From NCBI GenBank assembly GCA_019112635.1, contig DXIX01000011.1:1-47182 (forward strand): DNA of 47,182 nt, given 5' to 3'. Below are positions 17,136 through 25,172 of the stretch, piece by piece. The notes under the pieces were generated by a model that saw nothing but the letters and a program-made list of their open reading frames with translations, was not told the origin of the DNA and searched no databases. The first letter of the stretch is position 1. Each line of letters starts with the position of its first letter. This DNA comes from Candidatus Blautia intestinigallinarum (GTDB lineage: Bacteria > Bacillota > Clostridia > Lachnospirales > Lachnospiraceae). A program made the position numbers and the translations under genes.

Positions 17136-18630
17136 TTTGTTCTCCTTCTTCAAATACCTGGGATAATCCGCCAATGATATCCCCTGCTGTCATCCAACGG
17201 CTTCCTTTCTCACGGCAGGCCACATCTCCTGCTTTTCCGTGCACATATACCGCCAGTGCCGCTGCCAGAGAGGGATCCGTCGCTTCTGTCAGAAACGCGG
17301 CGAGAATTCCGGTCAACACATCGCCGCTTCCCGCCGTGGCCATTCCCTCATTTCCACTGAGATTCAGCCAGCATCTGCCCTCCGGCGACGCAATTACCGT
17401 CCTTGCATCCTTGAGTACACAGGTTATCTTTGTATTTCCAGCATATTCCTGAGCTTCGTGAAACAGATCCTGCCGGATCACGTCCAGACTTCTGCCTGTC
17501 AGCCGTGACATCTCCATCAAGTGAGGTGTGAACACACAGACCGAAGGCAGAAGTTCCTTCCACTGTGGATTTTTTGCGAAAAGATTCAGACCATCGGCAT
17601 CCAAAACCAAAGGTTTCCGGCTATTCTCCAGAAGAAATTCCAGATGTCCCCGTGCCGTTGTCCCCTGCCCCAGACCCGGGCCTGCAGCGATCACATCACA
17701 CCATTCCAAATCCTCTTTTAATTTTTCGAAATCTGCATGTCCCTCCTCATAAGTGGACAGCAGCGCCTCCGGAAGCAAAGTCTGAAGGATTTGCCGGTTC
17801 TTCTGCTCTGTGTGGATTTTCACCATACCTGCTCCGCTGTGCAAGCAGGCACTGGCACACAGATAAGCTGCACCTGCAATCTGGCCCGAACCAGCCACAA
17901 TCAGAACCTTTCCAAACGTTCCCTTGTTCCCGGCTGGATTTCTCTTCGGCAGCAAGGACAGGTCCTTCTCTTCAAAGGCCTGAACATACTCCCAGGGCAT
18001 CTCGATTCCTTTCTCATAGATTCCAATATCTCTCACATGAACCTTTCCTGCGCAGTCTGCCCCCGGATACAGACACAGCCCTTTCTTCAAAAACCCAAAG
18101 GTCACCGTCTCATCTGCCTGAAACGCGCAGCCCAAAACCTCTCCGCTGTCCGCACAGATTCCGGAGGGAATATCCACTGCCACCTTCCAGGCCTTTGCCT
18201 GATTCATCTTCCCGATCAAGGCCGCATATTCTCCCGTCACATCCCGGTTCAGCCCTACGCCGAAGACAGCATCCACAATAGTAGTATATTCACTCCACTG
18301 TGGGTTATTAACCAAAGGCACCCGATAATTTCGTGCAATTGCCAGCTGTCGGTTCAAATCAGAGGAAAATTTGTCTGGATTTCCCGGGCAATATATCTCT
18401 GCCCGATACCCCTTCAGATGCAGAAGCCTTGCGATCGCCGCGCCGTCTCCCGCGTTATTTCCCAGACCGCAGACCACCAGCGTACGCCCGAGAGCTTTTC
18501 TGTTCTTCTCCAGGCAATCCACCACTGCCAGTGCAGCCCGCTCCATCAGAACCTCCGATGGAACCCTCATCTCCTGAATGGTATAACGATCCAGCTCCTT
18601 CATCTGTGCACTGTTCAAAACACTCCTCAT
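17119..18630 (-). CDS. nnr: Bifunctional NAD(P)H-hydrate epimerase / ADP-dependent dehydratase
   Basis: A metabolite-repair enzyme that converts damaged NAD(P)H hydrates back to NAD(P)H. The N-terminal half (about 1-215) is the YjeF_N epimerase with VCGLGNNAGDGAAIARLL. The C-terminal half (about 230-500) is a ribokinase-like dehydratase with AAGPGLGQG and the closing NEGMATAGSGDVLTGILAAF motif. The ATG at 18630 (MRSVLNSAQMKELDRY) follows GAGGTGG; the extra upstream codons lack family similarity. It lies downstream of rex. Confidence 0.93.
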   Translation of the reverse strand: MRSVLNSAQMKELDRYTIQEMRVPSEVLMERAALAVVDCLEKNRKALGRTLVVCGLGNNAGDGAAIARLLHLKGYRAEIYCPGNPDKFSSDLNRQLAIARNYRVPLVNNPQWSEYTTIVDAVFGVGLNRDVTGEYAALIGKMNQAKAWKVAVDIPSGICADSGEVLGCAFQADETVTFGFLKKGLCLYPGADCAGKVHVRDIGIYEKGIEMPWEYVQAFEEKDLSLLPKRNPAGNKGTFGKVLIVAGSGQIAGAAYLCASACLHSGAGMVKIHTEQKNRQILQTLLPEALLSTYEEGHADFEKLKEDLEWCDVIAAGPGLGQGTTARGHLEFLLENSRKPLVLDADGLNLFAKNPQWKELLPSVCVFTPHLMEMSRLTGRSLDVIRQDLFHEAQEYAGNTKITCVLKDARTVIASPEGRCWLNLSGNEGMATAGSGDVLTGILAAFLTEATDPSLAAALAVYVHGKAGDVACREKGSRWMTAGDIIGGLSQVFEEGEQNGEKI

Positions 18631-18706
18631 ATTCCACCTCTTTCTTTTGTCACTCCCGAAAAAAGCTGCCGGCGGCACTCCCCGGAGGCCATACGACAGC
18701 TTTCTC

Positions 18707-19363
18707 TTATTTATTCTCTTTGTCCTTGTGATCTCTCGTGTACTTGCTCAGGTTATAAGAGAGTGTCATCAGACTCTCGGATAAATGTACATTCTCCACG
18801 ATGACATCCTCGGGGACATCCAGATCAATATGAGCGAAATTCCAGATTGCCTTAATACCGTTTTTCACCAGAATCTCCGCCATATCCGCGGCCCGGTTCT
18901 TCGGAAGCGTGAGAATGGCGATCTCCACTTTTCTCTCCTTCAAGAAAAAGGGAAGATCACTGATCATCTTAATGTCAATCCCGCGCACACCCATACCTTC
19001 GAGCACCGGATTGATATCAAAAATGCCCACCAGCTCAAAGCCCCGCTTTTCAAAATCCACATAATTCGCAAGAGCCTGTCCCAGATTACCGGCACCTATG
19101 ATAATCATAGGGTGCTGCACATCCAGTCCCAGAATCTTGCCGATTTCCGTGTACAGGTACTTTACATTATATCCATAACCTTGCTGTCCAAATCCGCCAA
19201 AATTATTCAAATCCTGACGGATCTGGGAAGCAGTCACTTTCATCTTCTTGCTCAGATCATTGGAAGAAATCCGTTCTACGCCTTCTTCAATCAATTCACC
19301 TAAATACCGATAATATCTGGGCAGCCGTTTGATCACTGCCTTGGAGATTTCTTTTTCTTCCAC
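18707..19363 (-). CDS. rex: Redox-sensing transcriptional repressor Rex
   Basis: A 218-residue repressor that binds DNA when NADH/NAD+ is low and releases it when NADH binds. It has a winged helix (about 1-80, ISSNDLSKKMKVTASQIRQDL, NNFGGFGQQGYGY) and an NADH Rossmann domain with IIGAGNLGQALANY. The start is probably GTG at 19363, 8 bases from AAGGAGG, with TTG at 19366 as an alternative. Rex commonly controls fermentation, NADH reoxidation and sometimes hydrogenase genes, so it could act on the hydrogenase island. I found no complete consensus Rex operator (TTGTTAA-N4-TTAACAA) in the window's intergenic regions. Confidence 0.95.
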   Translation of the reverse strand: MEEKEISKAVIKRLPRYYRYLGELIEEGVERISSNDLSKKMKVTASQIRQDLNNFGGFGQQGYGYNVKYLYTEIGKILGLDVQHPMIIIGAGNLGQALANYVDFEKRGFELVGIFDINPVLEGMGVRGIDIKMISDLPFFLKERKVEIAILTLPKNRAADMAEILVKNGIKAIWNFAHIDLDVPEDVIVENVHLSESLMTLSYNLSKYTRDHKDKENK

Positions 19364-19391
19364 CAATCATCCCTCCTTAAGATATAGGATA

Positions 19392-19420
19392 ATTATATAT
19401 AACTGACAAATTATTGTCAA
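19392..19420 (-). promoter_or_regulatory. Consensus promoter of rex, with palindrome overlapping -35
   Basis: On the minus strand TTGACA, exactly 17 bases, TATAAT: a perfect housekeeping-sigma promoter reading into rex. The plus-strand sequence TGACAAATTATTGTCA at 19404-19419 is a palindrome (TGACAA-ATTA-TTGTCA) covering most of the -35 and the spacer, positioned like an operator. Its arms are not the usual Rex half-sites. Confidence 0.8.
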
Positions 19421-19471
19421 TCCTGTGTGGATATTTTGTTTAAGTTTTTCTCGTTTTTGAGGGAATGCCAG

Positions 19472-19499
19472 TTGTCTTTTCCCGTTTTTTCGCTATAAT
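19472..19499 (+). promoter_or_regulatory. Promoter of the ABC-F gene
   Basis: TTGTCT, 16 bases, TATAAT on the plus strand. The predicted start of transcription is about 19506, giving a leader of about 80 bases before the ABC-F start codon. Confidence 0.6.
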
Positions 19500-19507
19500 G
19501 GTACTGT

Positions 19508-19549
19508 ATGCCGCCGCCAGAACTATGCGTTCCGGCGCAATGCGGCTGA
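19508..19549 (+). CDS. Possible 13-residue leader peptide MPPPELCVPAQCG
   Basis: A tiny frame starts at ATG 19508, about two bases after the predicted transcription start, and encodes MPPPELCVPAQCG then TGA. There is no ribosome site, so translation would be leaderless. The same bases form a hairpin (CGCCAGAAC/GTTCCGGCG with one mismatch). The position between promoter and ABC-F gene is like an attenuator leader. It may be coincidence. Confidence 0.3.
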   Translation: MPPPELCVPAQCG

Positions 19550-19584
19550 AAAATTACTGAACGATACCCCTTTGGAGGATTACC

Positions 19585-21495
19585 ATGATTTTAGCATGTC
19601 AGAATATCAACAAATCATTCGGAGAAAATATTATCTTAAAAGACGCCTCCTTTCACATTGAAGAGAGGGAGAAGGCTGCGTTAATTGGAAATAATGGTGC
19701 CGGAAAAACCACACTGCTGAGAATCATTATCCGGGAATTGCCGGCAGACTCCGGCGAGATTGTCCTTGCCAAGGACAAGACTATCGGTTACCTGGCACAG
19801 TATCAGGATATCTCCACCGAACAGACTATTTACGAAGAGCTCCTGTCGACCAAACAGCATATCCTGGATCTGGAAAGCCAGATCCGTTCCCTGGAAGAAC
19901 AGATGAGCCATGCCTCCCAAGAGGAGCTGGAGCCCCTCATGAAGCTCTATTCCAGCCTGAATCACAGTTTTGAGACGGAAAACGGTTACGCCTACAAAAG
20001 CGAAGTCATCGGCGTCCTGAAAGGTCTTGGATTCACAGAAGAGGATTTCTCCAAGAAGATCTCCACCCTGTCCGGAGGGCAGAAAACCCGGGTGGCCCTG
20101 GGAAAACTTCTCTTGAACCAGCCGGATATTCTGCTTCTGGATGAGCCCACAAACCATCTGGATATGGATTCCATCCGCTGGCTGGAGACTTATCTGTTAA
20201 ATTATCCGGGAGCCGTGTTCATCGTCTCCCACGATCGTTATTTCCTTGATAAAGTTGTCACCAAAATCGTCGAGATCGATCAGGCTGACGTTCACACTTA
20301 TCTGGGAAACTACTCAGACTACAGTGAGAAAAAAGCAAGAATCCGGGACGCCCAGTACAAAGCTTATCTGAATCAGCAGCAGGAGATCCGCCATCAAAAA
20401 GCTGTGATCGCGAAGCTGAAGTCCTTCAACCGTGAAAAATCTGTCCGCCGGGCACAGAGCCGTGAAAAAATGCTGGAGAAAATCCAGCTCATCGACAAAC
20501 CCAACATGGAGGAAGAACGGATCCGCATTCAGCTGGAGCCGCGGATCACCAGCGGAAATGATGTCCTGACTGTGGAAGATCTCGCAAAATCTTTTCCGGG
20601 ACAGCCTTTGTTCTCCCAGATTAGTTTTCAGATTAAACGGGGAGAGCGAGTGGCGCTGATCGGAAACAATGGAACCGGCAAAACTACCATGTTGAAAATC
20701 ATCAACGGTCTTCTGGAACCGGACGCTGGTTCTGTCACCCTTGGAAGTAAGGTTCAGATTGGCTACTATGATCAGGAACACCATGTGCTTCACCCGGAAA
20801 AAACCATTTTTCAGGAGATCTCAGACTCCTACCCCACTTTGACCGAGACACAGATTCGAAATATGCTTGCTGCGTTTCTCTTCACCGGGGAGGACGTCTT
20901 TAAACTGATCTCTTCCCTGTCCGGAGGGGAGAGGGGCCGGGTATCCCTGGCCAAGCTGATGCTCTCCGAGGCAAACTTTCTAATTCTGGATGAGCCCACA
21001 AACCATCTGGATATTGCCTCAAAAGAAATTCTGGAGGAGGCGCTGAACAGTTATACCGGAACCGTCTTCTATGTCTCCCATGACCGTTATTTTATCAATC
21101 AGACGGCCACCAGAATTCTGGATCTGACCAATCACTCTGTTGTCAATTATATCGGAGACTATGATTATTATCTGGAAAAATGCGAGGAACTCACGGAGAA
21201 ATATGCTCCCGCGGCCGCTTCAGAGGAATCCCTGAGAGAGACTTCTCAGACCAAAATCTCCTGGCAAAATCAGAAAAAAGAACTGGCCAGACAGAGAAAG
21301 CTGGAAAATGAACTGAAAAAGACAGAAGAAGAGATTGAGAAATTGGAATCCAGAGACCAGGAGATCGATGAGACATTGGTTCTCCCGGAAGTCTGTACGG
21401 ATGTTGCAAAATGTCTGAAGCTGAGCAAAGAAAAAGAACAGATCGCGGAAAAACTGGAAGAACTGTATGAACGCTGGGAAGAACTTGCCCAATAA
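19585..21495 (+). CDS. ABC-F family ATPase (ribosome-associated)
   Basis: A 636-residue protein with two ABC ATPase domains and no membrane segments. Domain 1 has Walker A GNNGAGKTT (about 36-44), signature LSGGQKTRV and ILLLDEPTNHLD. Domain 2 has GNNGTGKTT, LSGGERGRV and LILDEPTNHLD. They are joined by a charged linker (about 235-310, AVIAKLKSFNREKSVRRAQ), the element that reaches the peptidyl-transferase centre in ABC-F factors. A C-terminal coiled coil (about 555-636) completes the Uup/YdiF-type architecture. Family roles are relief of ribosome stalling or antibiotic protection; which applies here is unknown. GGAGG precedes the ATG. It is divergent from rex and convergent with icd. Confidence 0.93.
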   Translation: MILACQNINKSFGENIILKDASFHIEEREKAALIGNNGAGKTTLLRIIIRELPADSGEIVLAKDKTIGYLAQYQDISTEQTIYEELLSTKQHILDLESQIRSLEEQMSHASQEELEPLMKLYSSLNHSFETENGYAYKSEVIGVLKGLGFTEEDFSKKISTLSGGQKTRVALGKLLLNQPDILLLDEPTNHLDMDSIRWLETYLLNYPGAVFIVSHDRYFLDKVVTKIVEIDQADVHTYLGNYSDYSEKKARIRDAQYKAYLNQQQEIRHQKAVIAKLKSFNREKSVRRAQSREKMLEKIQLIDKPNMEEERIRIQLEPRITSGNDVLTVEDLAKSFPGQPLFSQISFQIKRGERVALIGNNGTGKTTMLKIINGLLEPDAGSVTLGSKVQIGYYDQEHHVLHPEKTIFQEISDSYPTLTETQIRNMLAAFLFTGEDVFKLISSLSGGERGRVSLAKLMLSEANFLILDEPTNHLDIASKEILEEALNSYTGTVFYVSHDRYFINQTATRILDLTNHSVVNYIGDYDYYLEKCEELTEKYAPAAASEESLRETSQTKISWQNQKKELARQRKLENELKKTEEEIEKLESRDQEIDETLVLPEVCTDVAKCLKLSKEKEQIAEKLEELYERWEELAQ

Positions 21496-21502
21496 AAGAA
21501 CG

Positions 21503-21541
21503 AAAGGACCTGAACGCACCAAATGTGTTCAGATCCTTTTT
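21503..21541. terminator. Terminator between ABC-F and icd
   Basis: Arms GGACCTGAACGCA and TGTGTTCAGATCC pair with one mismatch and one wobble, followed by TTTTTC on the plus strand. It ends the ABC-F transcript; icd converges from the other side. Confidence 0.8.
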
Positions 21542-21547
21542 CTTCCC

Positions 21548-22756
21548 TTACAGAAGTTTCTCAAGCTCTTCTTTCACAGCGAGAATGAAATCACGGCTGT
21601 TCAGAACTGTCGGATTCTCCAAAGTCGTAATCAATGCCAGATCTTTGGTCATTTTTCCGCCTTCGATTACAGCAATGGTAGCTTTCTCCAGTTTGTCAGC
21701 AAAAGCAGCCAGTTCTGAATTCTGATCCAGTTCTCCTCTCTTGCGCAGAGCGCCGGACCATGCAAAAATTGTCGCCACAGAGTTGGTGGAAGTCTCCTCG
21801 CCTTTCAGATGACGGTAATAATGTTTCTGTACAGTTCCATGAGCCGCCTCATATTCATAATATCCATGAGGTGAGACCAGAACAGAGGTCATCATAGCCA
21901 GAGAACCGAAAGCTGAAGACACCATATCACTCATCACATCTCCGTCATAATTCTTACATGCCCAGATGAAACCGCCTTCTGCTTTCATAACCCGGGCAAC
22001 AATGTCATCGATCAGGCTGTAGAAATAGGTCAGACCTGCCTGCTCGAATTTATCTTTGAACTCCTGCTCATAGATAGTCTGGAAAATATTTTTAAAGCGT
22101 GCATCGTATGTCTTGGAGATGGTGTCCTTGCATCCGAACCACAGATCCTGATTGGTGTCCAGCGCATAGGCAAAACAGCTTCTCGCAAAACTCTCCACAG
22201 ACGCATCCAGATTATGCATTCCCATCAGCACACCAGGAGTTTTGAATTCCTGGATCAGAGCTCTGCTCTCTTCCCCGTCATCACCTGTGAAGACAAGCTC
22301 TGCCTTGCCTGGTTTGTCAATGTACATCTCTGAGTTTTTATAAATGTCTCCGTAGGCATGACGTGCGATGGTAATCGGTTTCTTCCAGTTCTTCACACAA
22401 GGCTCAATTCCCTTTACCACAATAGGAGCGCGGAATACCGTTCCGTCCAGAATCGCACGGATGGTGCCGTTGGGGCTTTTCCACATTTTTTTAAGGTGGT
22501 ACTCATCCATTCTGGCATGGTTCGGTGTGATGGTAGCACATTTTACAGCCACTTTATATTTCTTTGTCGCCTCTGCGGCATCCACAGTGATCTGATCATC
22601 TGTCTCGTCTCTCTTTTTCAGTCCCAGATCATAATACTCTGTGTTCAATTCCACATAAGGCATCAGAAGCTCTTCCTTAATCATCTGCCACAGAATTCGG
22701 GTCATCTCATCCCCGTCCATCTCCACCAGTGGAGTCTGCATCTTAATTTTTTCCAT
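21548..22756 (-). CDS. icd: Isocitrate dehydrogenase, NADP-type (subfamily II)
   Basis: Oxidative decarboxylation of isocitrate to 2-oxoglutarate, in an anaerobe mainly for glutamate synthesis. It has 402 residues, starts [20 protein letters not shown], and has the substrate loop [17 protein letters not shown], the catalytic region [31 protein letters not shown] and the coenzyme segment [38 protein letters not shown]. This is the eukaryote-like homodimeric type, normally NADP-specific. AAGGAGG precedes the ATG. It stands alone after the subtilase gene, and no citrate synthase or aconitase is adjacent. Confidence 0.95.
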   Translation of the reverse strand: MEKIKMQTPLVEMDGDEMTRILWQMIKEELLMPYVELNTEYYDLGLKKRDETDDQITVDAAEATKKYKVAVKCATITPNHARMDEYHLKKMWKSPNGTIRAILDGTVFRAPIVVKGIEPCVKNWKKPITIARHAYGDIYKNSEMYIDKPGKAELVFTGDDGEESRALIQEFKTPGVLMGMHNLDASVESFARSCFAYALDTNQDLWFGCKDTISKTYDARFKNIFQTIYEQEFKDKFEQAGLTYFYSLIDDIVARVMKAEGGFIWACKNYDGDVMSDMVSSAFGSLAMMTSVLVSPHGYYEYEAAHGTVQKHYYRHLKGEETSTNSVATIFAWSGALRKRGELDQNSELAAFADKLEKATIAVIEGGKMTKDLALITTLENPTVLNSRDFILAVKEELEKLL

Positions 22757-22862
22757 TTTCTGCTGTATCCTCCTTGTATTTTATCCAACCGGCAAATCAG
22801 CCGGAACACTCACTGTTTTTTATTGTAGCGGAGAAACGGATATTCGTCAATTTTTTCTCCTG

Positions 22863-23699
22863 TCAATGAGCCAGAAATTTTTTCAGATTAAACAATCCCC
22901 TGCCTTGTTGGTTATGGGGAAGTCCCAGATCATCCGTGCTCTCCAAAAGCATTCGTTTCACCTCGCCATTGGTCAGACACGGGTATTTCTCAAGCATGAG
23001 AGCCACCGCCCCTGAAATCAGAGGAGTCGACATGGATGTGCCGCTCTTGACTCCATAGCCGTTACCGGCTCCAGGCGCACAGGCTGTCACACGATTTCCA
23101 GGTGCCACCAGATCTGGCTTGCAGATACACTCCGCCGTTGGCCCTCTCCCGGACACCCCGCTTCTGCCCGTCATCAGGTCACTGGATCCCACGGTGATCA
23201 CTTTCCTGCTGCTCCCGGGCGATGTGACGCTGCCTGGAGCCGGCCCGCGGTTTCCCGCGGCCGCTACCACGATCAGGCCGCTGTCCCATGCCTGTTCCAC
23301 TCCCTGAATCAAAACATCTCTGTGAGTAGAATGTCCATACGTGGTACCCACAGAGATATTGACGATTCGAATTCCATATTCGTCTTTGTTCCGGATAATC
23401 CAGTCCAGAGCCTTCAAGACATCTTCTTTTCTTCCATTTCCGCTGCGGTCCAGCACTTTCATTCCGATCAGGCAGCATCCCGGAGCAATGCCCCGGTATC
23501 TGCCCTGGGACGCCACTCCGCTTCCCGCCAGAATGCCGCAGACATGTGTCCCATGCCCGTTATCATCATAGGGAAGGGATCGGTGCTGAATATAATCATA
23601 AAAGGCGACAATTCGCCTGTCAAAATCCCGATGAGGGTAAATTCCGGTATCCAGAACAGCCACACAGACCCCGCGGCCTGTATAACCTTGATTTTCCAT
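22863..23699 (-). CDS. Subtilisin-like serine protease (S8), no signal peptide
   Basis: A 278-residue subtilase with the full catalytic triad: Asp in VAVLDTGIYPHRDF, His in DNGHGTHVCGILAG, Ser in SGTSMSTPLISGAVA, and the oxyanion Asn in AAAGNRGPAPGS. It begins almost at the catalytic domain, with no signal peptide and hardly any propeptide, which resembles intracellular subtilases such as AprX. Substrates are unknown. It lies upstream of icd on the same strand, with a small CCGGC hairpin in the 106-base gap. Confidence 0.9.
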   Translation of the reverse strand: MENQGYTGRGVCVAVLDTGIYPHRDFDRRIVAFYDYIQHRSLPYDDNGHGTHVCGILAGSGVASQGRYRGIAPGCCLIGMKVLDRSGNGRKEDVLKALDWIIRNKDEYGIRIVNISVGTTYGHSTHRDVLIQGVEQAWDSGLIVVAAAGNRGPAPGSVTSPGSSRKVITVGSSDLMTGRSGVSGRGPTAECICKPDLVAPGNRVTACAPGAGNGYGVKSGTSMSTPLISGAVALMLEKYPCLTNGEVKRMLLESTDDLGLPHNQQGRGLFNLKKFLAH

Positions 23700-23764
23700 A
23701 TGCCTCTTCCAATCTTTTCCATCTCACTTTACTATATGAAAAATCTTCTGGAGTGCCTCTCACA

Positions 23765-24295
23765 TTACCGTTTCTTCCAGGCATCCTCCGGGACACAGGA
23801 GGCAAGAAAAGCACCGAATGTCCCACTGTCACCGCGCTCAAAATCTGTGTTTTTCACCCAATAGACCACATCTGCGGCTTTGAGAAACCATCCTTCGCTC
23901 TTCTCCTCAATGTGTTTGATTTCCGAGTAAGGCACATTCAGATACCGGTCTCCCCAGCCATACTGAAATCCTTTTTTGTAAAAATAATAATTGGCTTTGA
24001 TTACCTTATCCTTTTTGTCTTTCAGGATCTGCCGTGTGGCCTGATAGGGACGAAGTTCCACCAGAATCAGGGAGACTGCCACTGCAATCATCAGGATCAC
24101 ACTGGCTGTCGTCAGAGGAATTCCCAGAAACTTTCGCCCGCTTCCCGCTGACCAGATGGAAATCGCCAGCAGAAGCACCTCAACCAAGACGGAGATACAC
24201 CGGTAGGTCAGCTGGAATCTCTTTCCCACCAGTTTCTGCATCTTCAGGACATCCTCTTTCTTGTAAACTGTGTGTACTTTGTACATTGCTGTCAT
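23765..24295 (-). CDS. YcxB-like membrane protein
   Basis: A 176-residue protein with two hydrophobic segments (about 33-50 and 60-80 of the mature frame: ISVLVEVLLLAISIWSA and TTASVILMIAVAVSLILVE). A C-terminal soluble domain follows, with ANYYFYKKGFQYGWGDRYLNVPYSEIKHIEE, the PH-like beta pattern seen in YcxB-type proteins. Function unknown. The ATG at 24295 lies 8 bases from GGAGG and is preferred to the one at 24310. It sits just downstream of the CpsB-like phosphatase. Confidence 0.7.
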   Translation of the reverse strand: MTAMYKVHTVYKKEDVLKMQKLVGKRFQLTYRCISVLVEVLLLAISIWSAGSGRKFLGIPLTTASVILMIAVAVSLILVELRPYQATRQILKDKKDKVIKANYYFYKKGFQYGWGDRYLNVPYSEIKHIEEKSEGWFLKAADVVYWVKNTDFERGDSGTFGAFLASCVPEDAWKKR

Positions 24296-24331
24296 CTTTT
24301 GTTCCTCCAACTTCTTTTTTCTGTCATCCGC

Positions 24332-25048
24332 TTATTCGCTGCGCGTCACAATCTTCTTCGGATTCTCGATAAAAATTTTTTTCGCATATTCTTTTCCCAT
24401 TTTGCGGACAACATAATCCACACAAGGGCTAAGCATGGGACGGCGCACATCAATCCGGTGGGCATCCGTTCCCACAAACTGCAGAAGATCCTGCTTCATC
24501 AGTTTCCGGCAAAATTTTTTCGCTGTTCTTCCGTTCACTCCCACAACACTTCCCGCATTCACCTGGAGAAATGCTCCCATATTCACGATCTCCCTTAAAA
24601 ACTCCCAGTTCTGACAGATCTGCGGATAACGTTCCACGTGGGCAATAATCGGCAGATACCCGCCTTTCAGAAGAGAATCCAGACTCTCATGCATGGAATA
24701 AATATCCGTACCATATCCAAACTCCGCGAGCACATAGCGGGAGCTGGCCATGCAGGGACGTTTTTTTGCTCTAAGGCTGCCGACCATATCCTCTTCCACA
24801 TGATACTCACAGCCCAGAAACAATTGAACTCCTATTTTCTTTCCTAATTCCCGCAGCTGCAGGAACTGCTCCAGAATCTTCTCCATGGGAGTCTCAAACA
24901 TCCCCTTGCGGTAATGAGGTGTGACAATGATATACCTCACACCCTGACTGTACTCCATCTTGAGCATTCTGACTGCTTCTTCCATGTTTCTGGCACCATC
25001 ATCCACATAGGGAATCAAGTGACAGTGTATATCAAATAATCCGTGCAT
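24332..25048 (-). CDS. CpsB/YwqE-type PHP-fold tyrosine-protein phosphatase
   Basis: A 238-residue metal-dependent phosphatase of the polymerase-histidinol-phosphatase fold. Metal ligands are seen as DIHCHLIPYVDDGA at the N-terminus, VTPHY, GCEYHVE, PIIAHVERYP and VGTDAHRI. CpsB/Wzb-like members dephosphorylate tyrosine kinases controlling capsule and exopolysaccharide export. No kinase or capsule genes are in the window, so the partner is elsewhere. It is downstream of spoIVA after a short repeated intergenic segment. Confidence 0.88.
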   Translation of the reverse strand: MHGLFDIHCHLIPYVDDGARNMEEAVRMLKMEYSQGVRYIIVTPHYRKGMFETPMEKILEQFLQLRELGKKIGVQLFLGCEYHVEEDMVGSLRAKKRPCMASSRYVLAEFGYGTDIYSMHESLDSLLKGGYLPIIAHVERYPQICQNWEFLREIVNMGAFLQVNAGSVVGVNGRTAKKFCRKLMKQDLLQFVGTDAHRIDVRRPMLSPCVDYVVRKMGKEYAKKIFIENPKKIVTRSE

Positions 25049-25120
25049 GATTATCCTCTCTATATCCTTATTTGCCGCAGCAAATTAATCATAGCCTAAA
25101 TCCGTCTATAATTCAAGGGG

Positions 25121-25171
25121 CTCCGGCAATTCCTCCTGCCTTTCCACTCCGGCAATTCCTCCTGCCTTTCC
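25121..25171. repeat. Tandem 26-bp duplication just after spoIVA
   Basis: Two exact 25-base copies of a sequence beginning CTCCGGCAATTCC are separated by one base. The second ends one base short of the spoIVA stop codon. On the minus strand each copy contains AGGAGGAATTG, a ribosome-site-like string, but no start codon follows at useful distance. It looks like a simple slippage duplication. Confidence 0.9.
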
Positions 25172-25172
25172 G

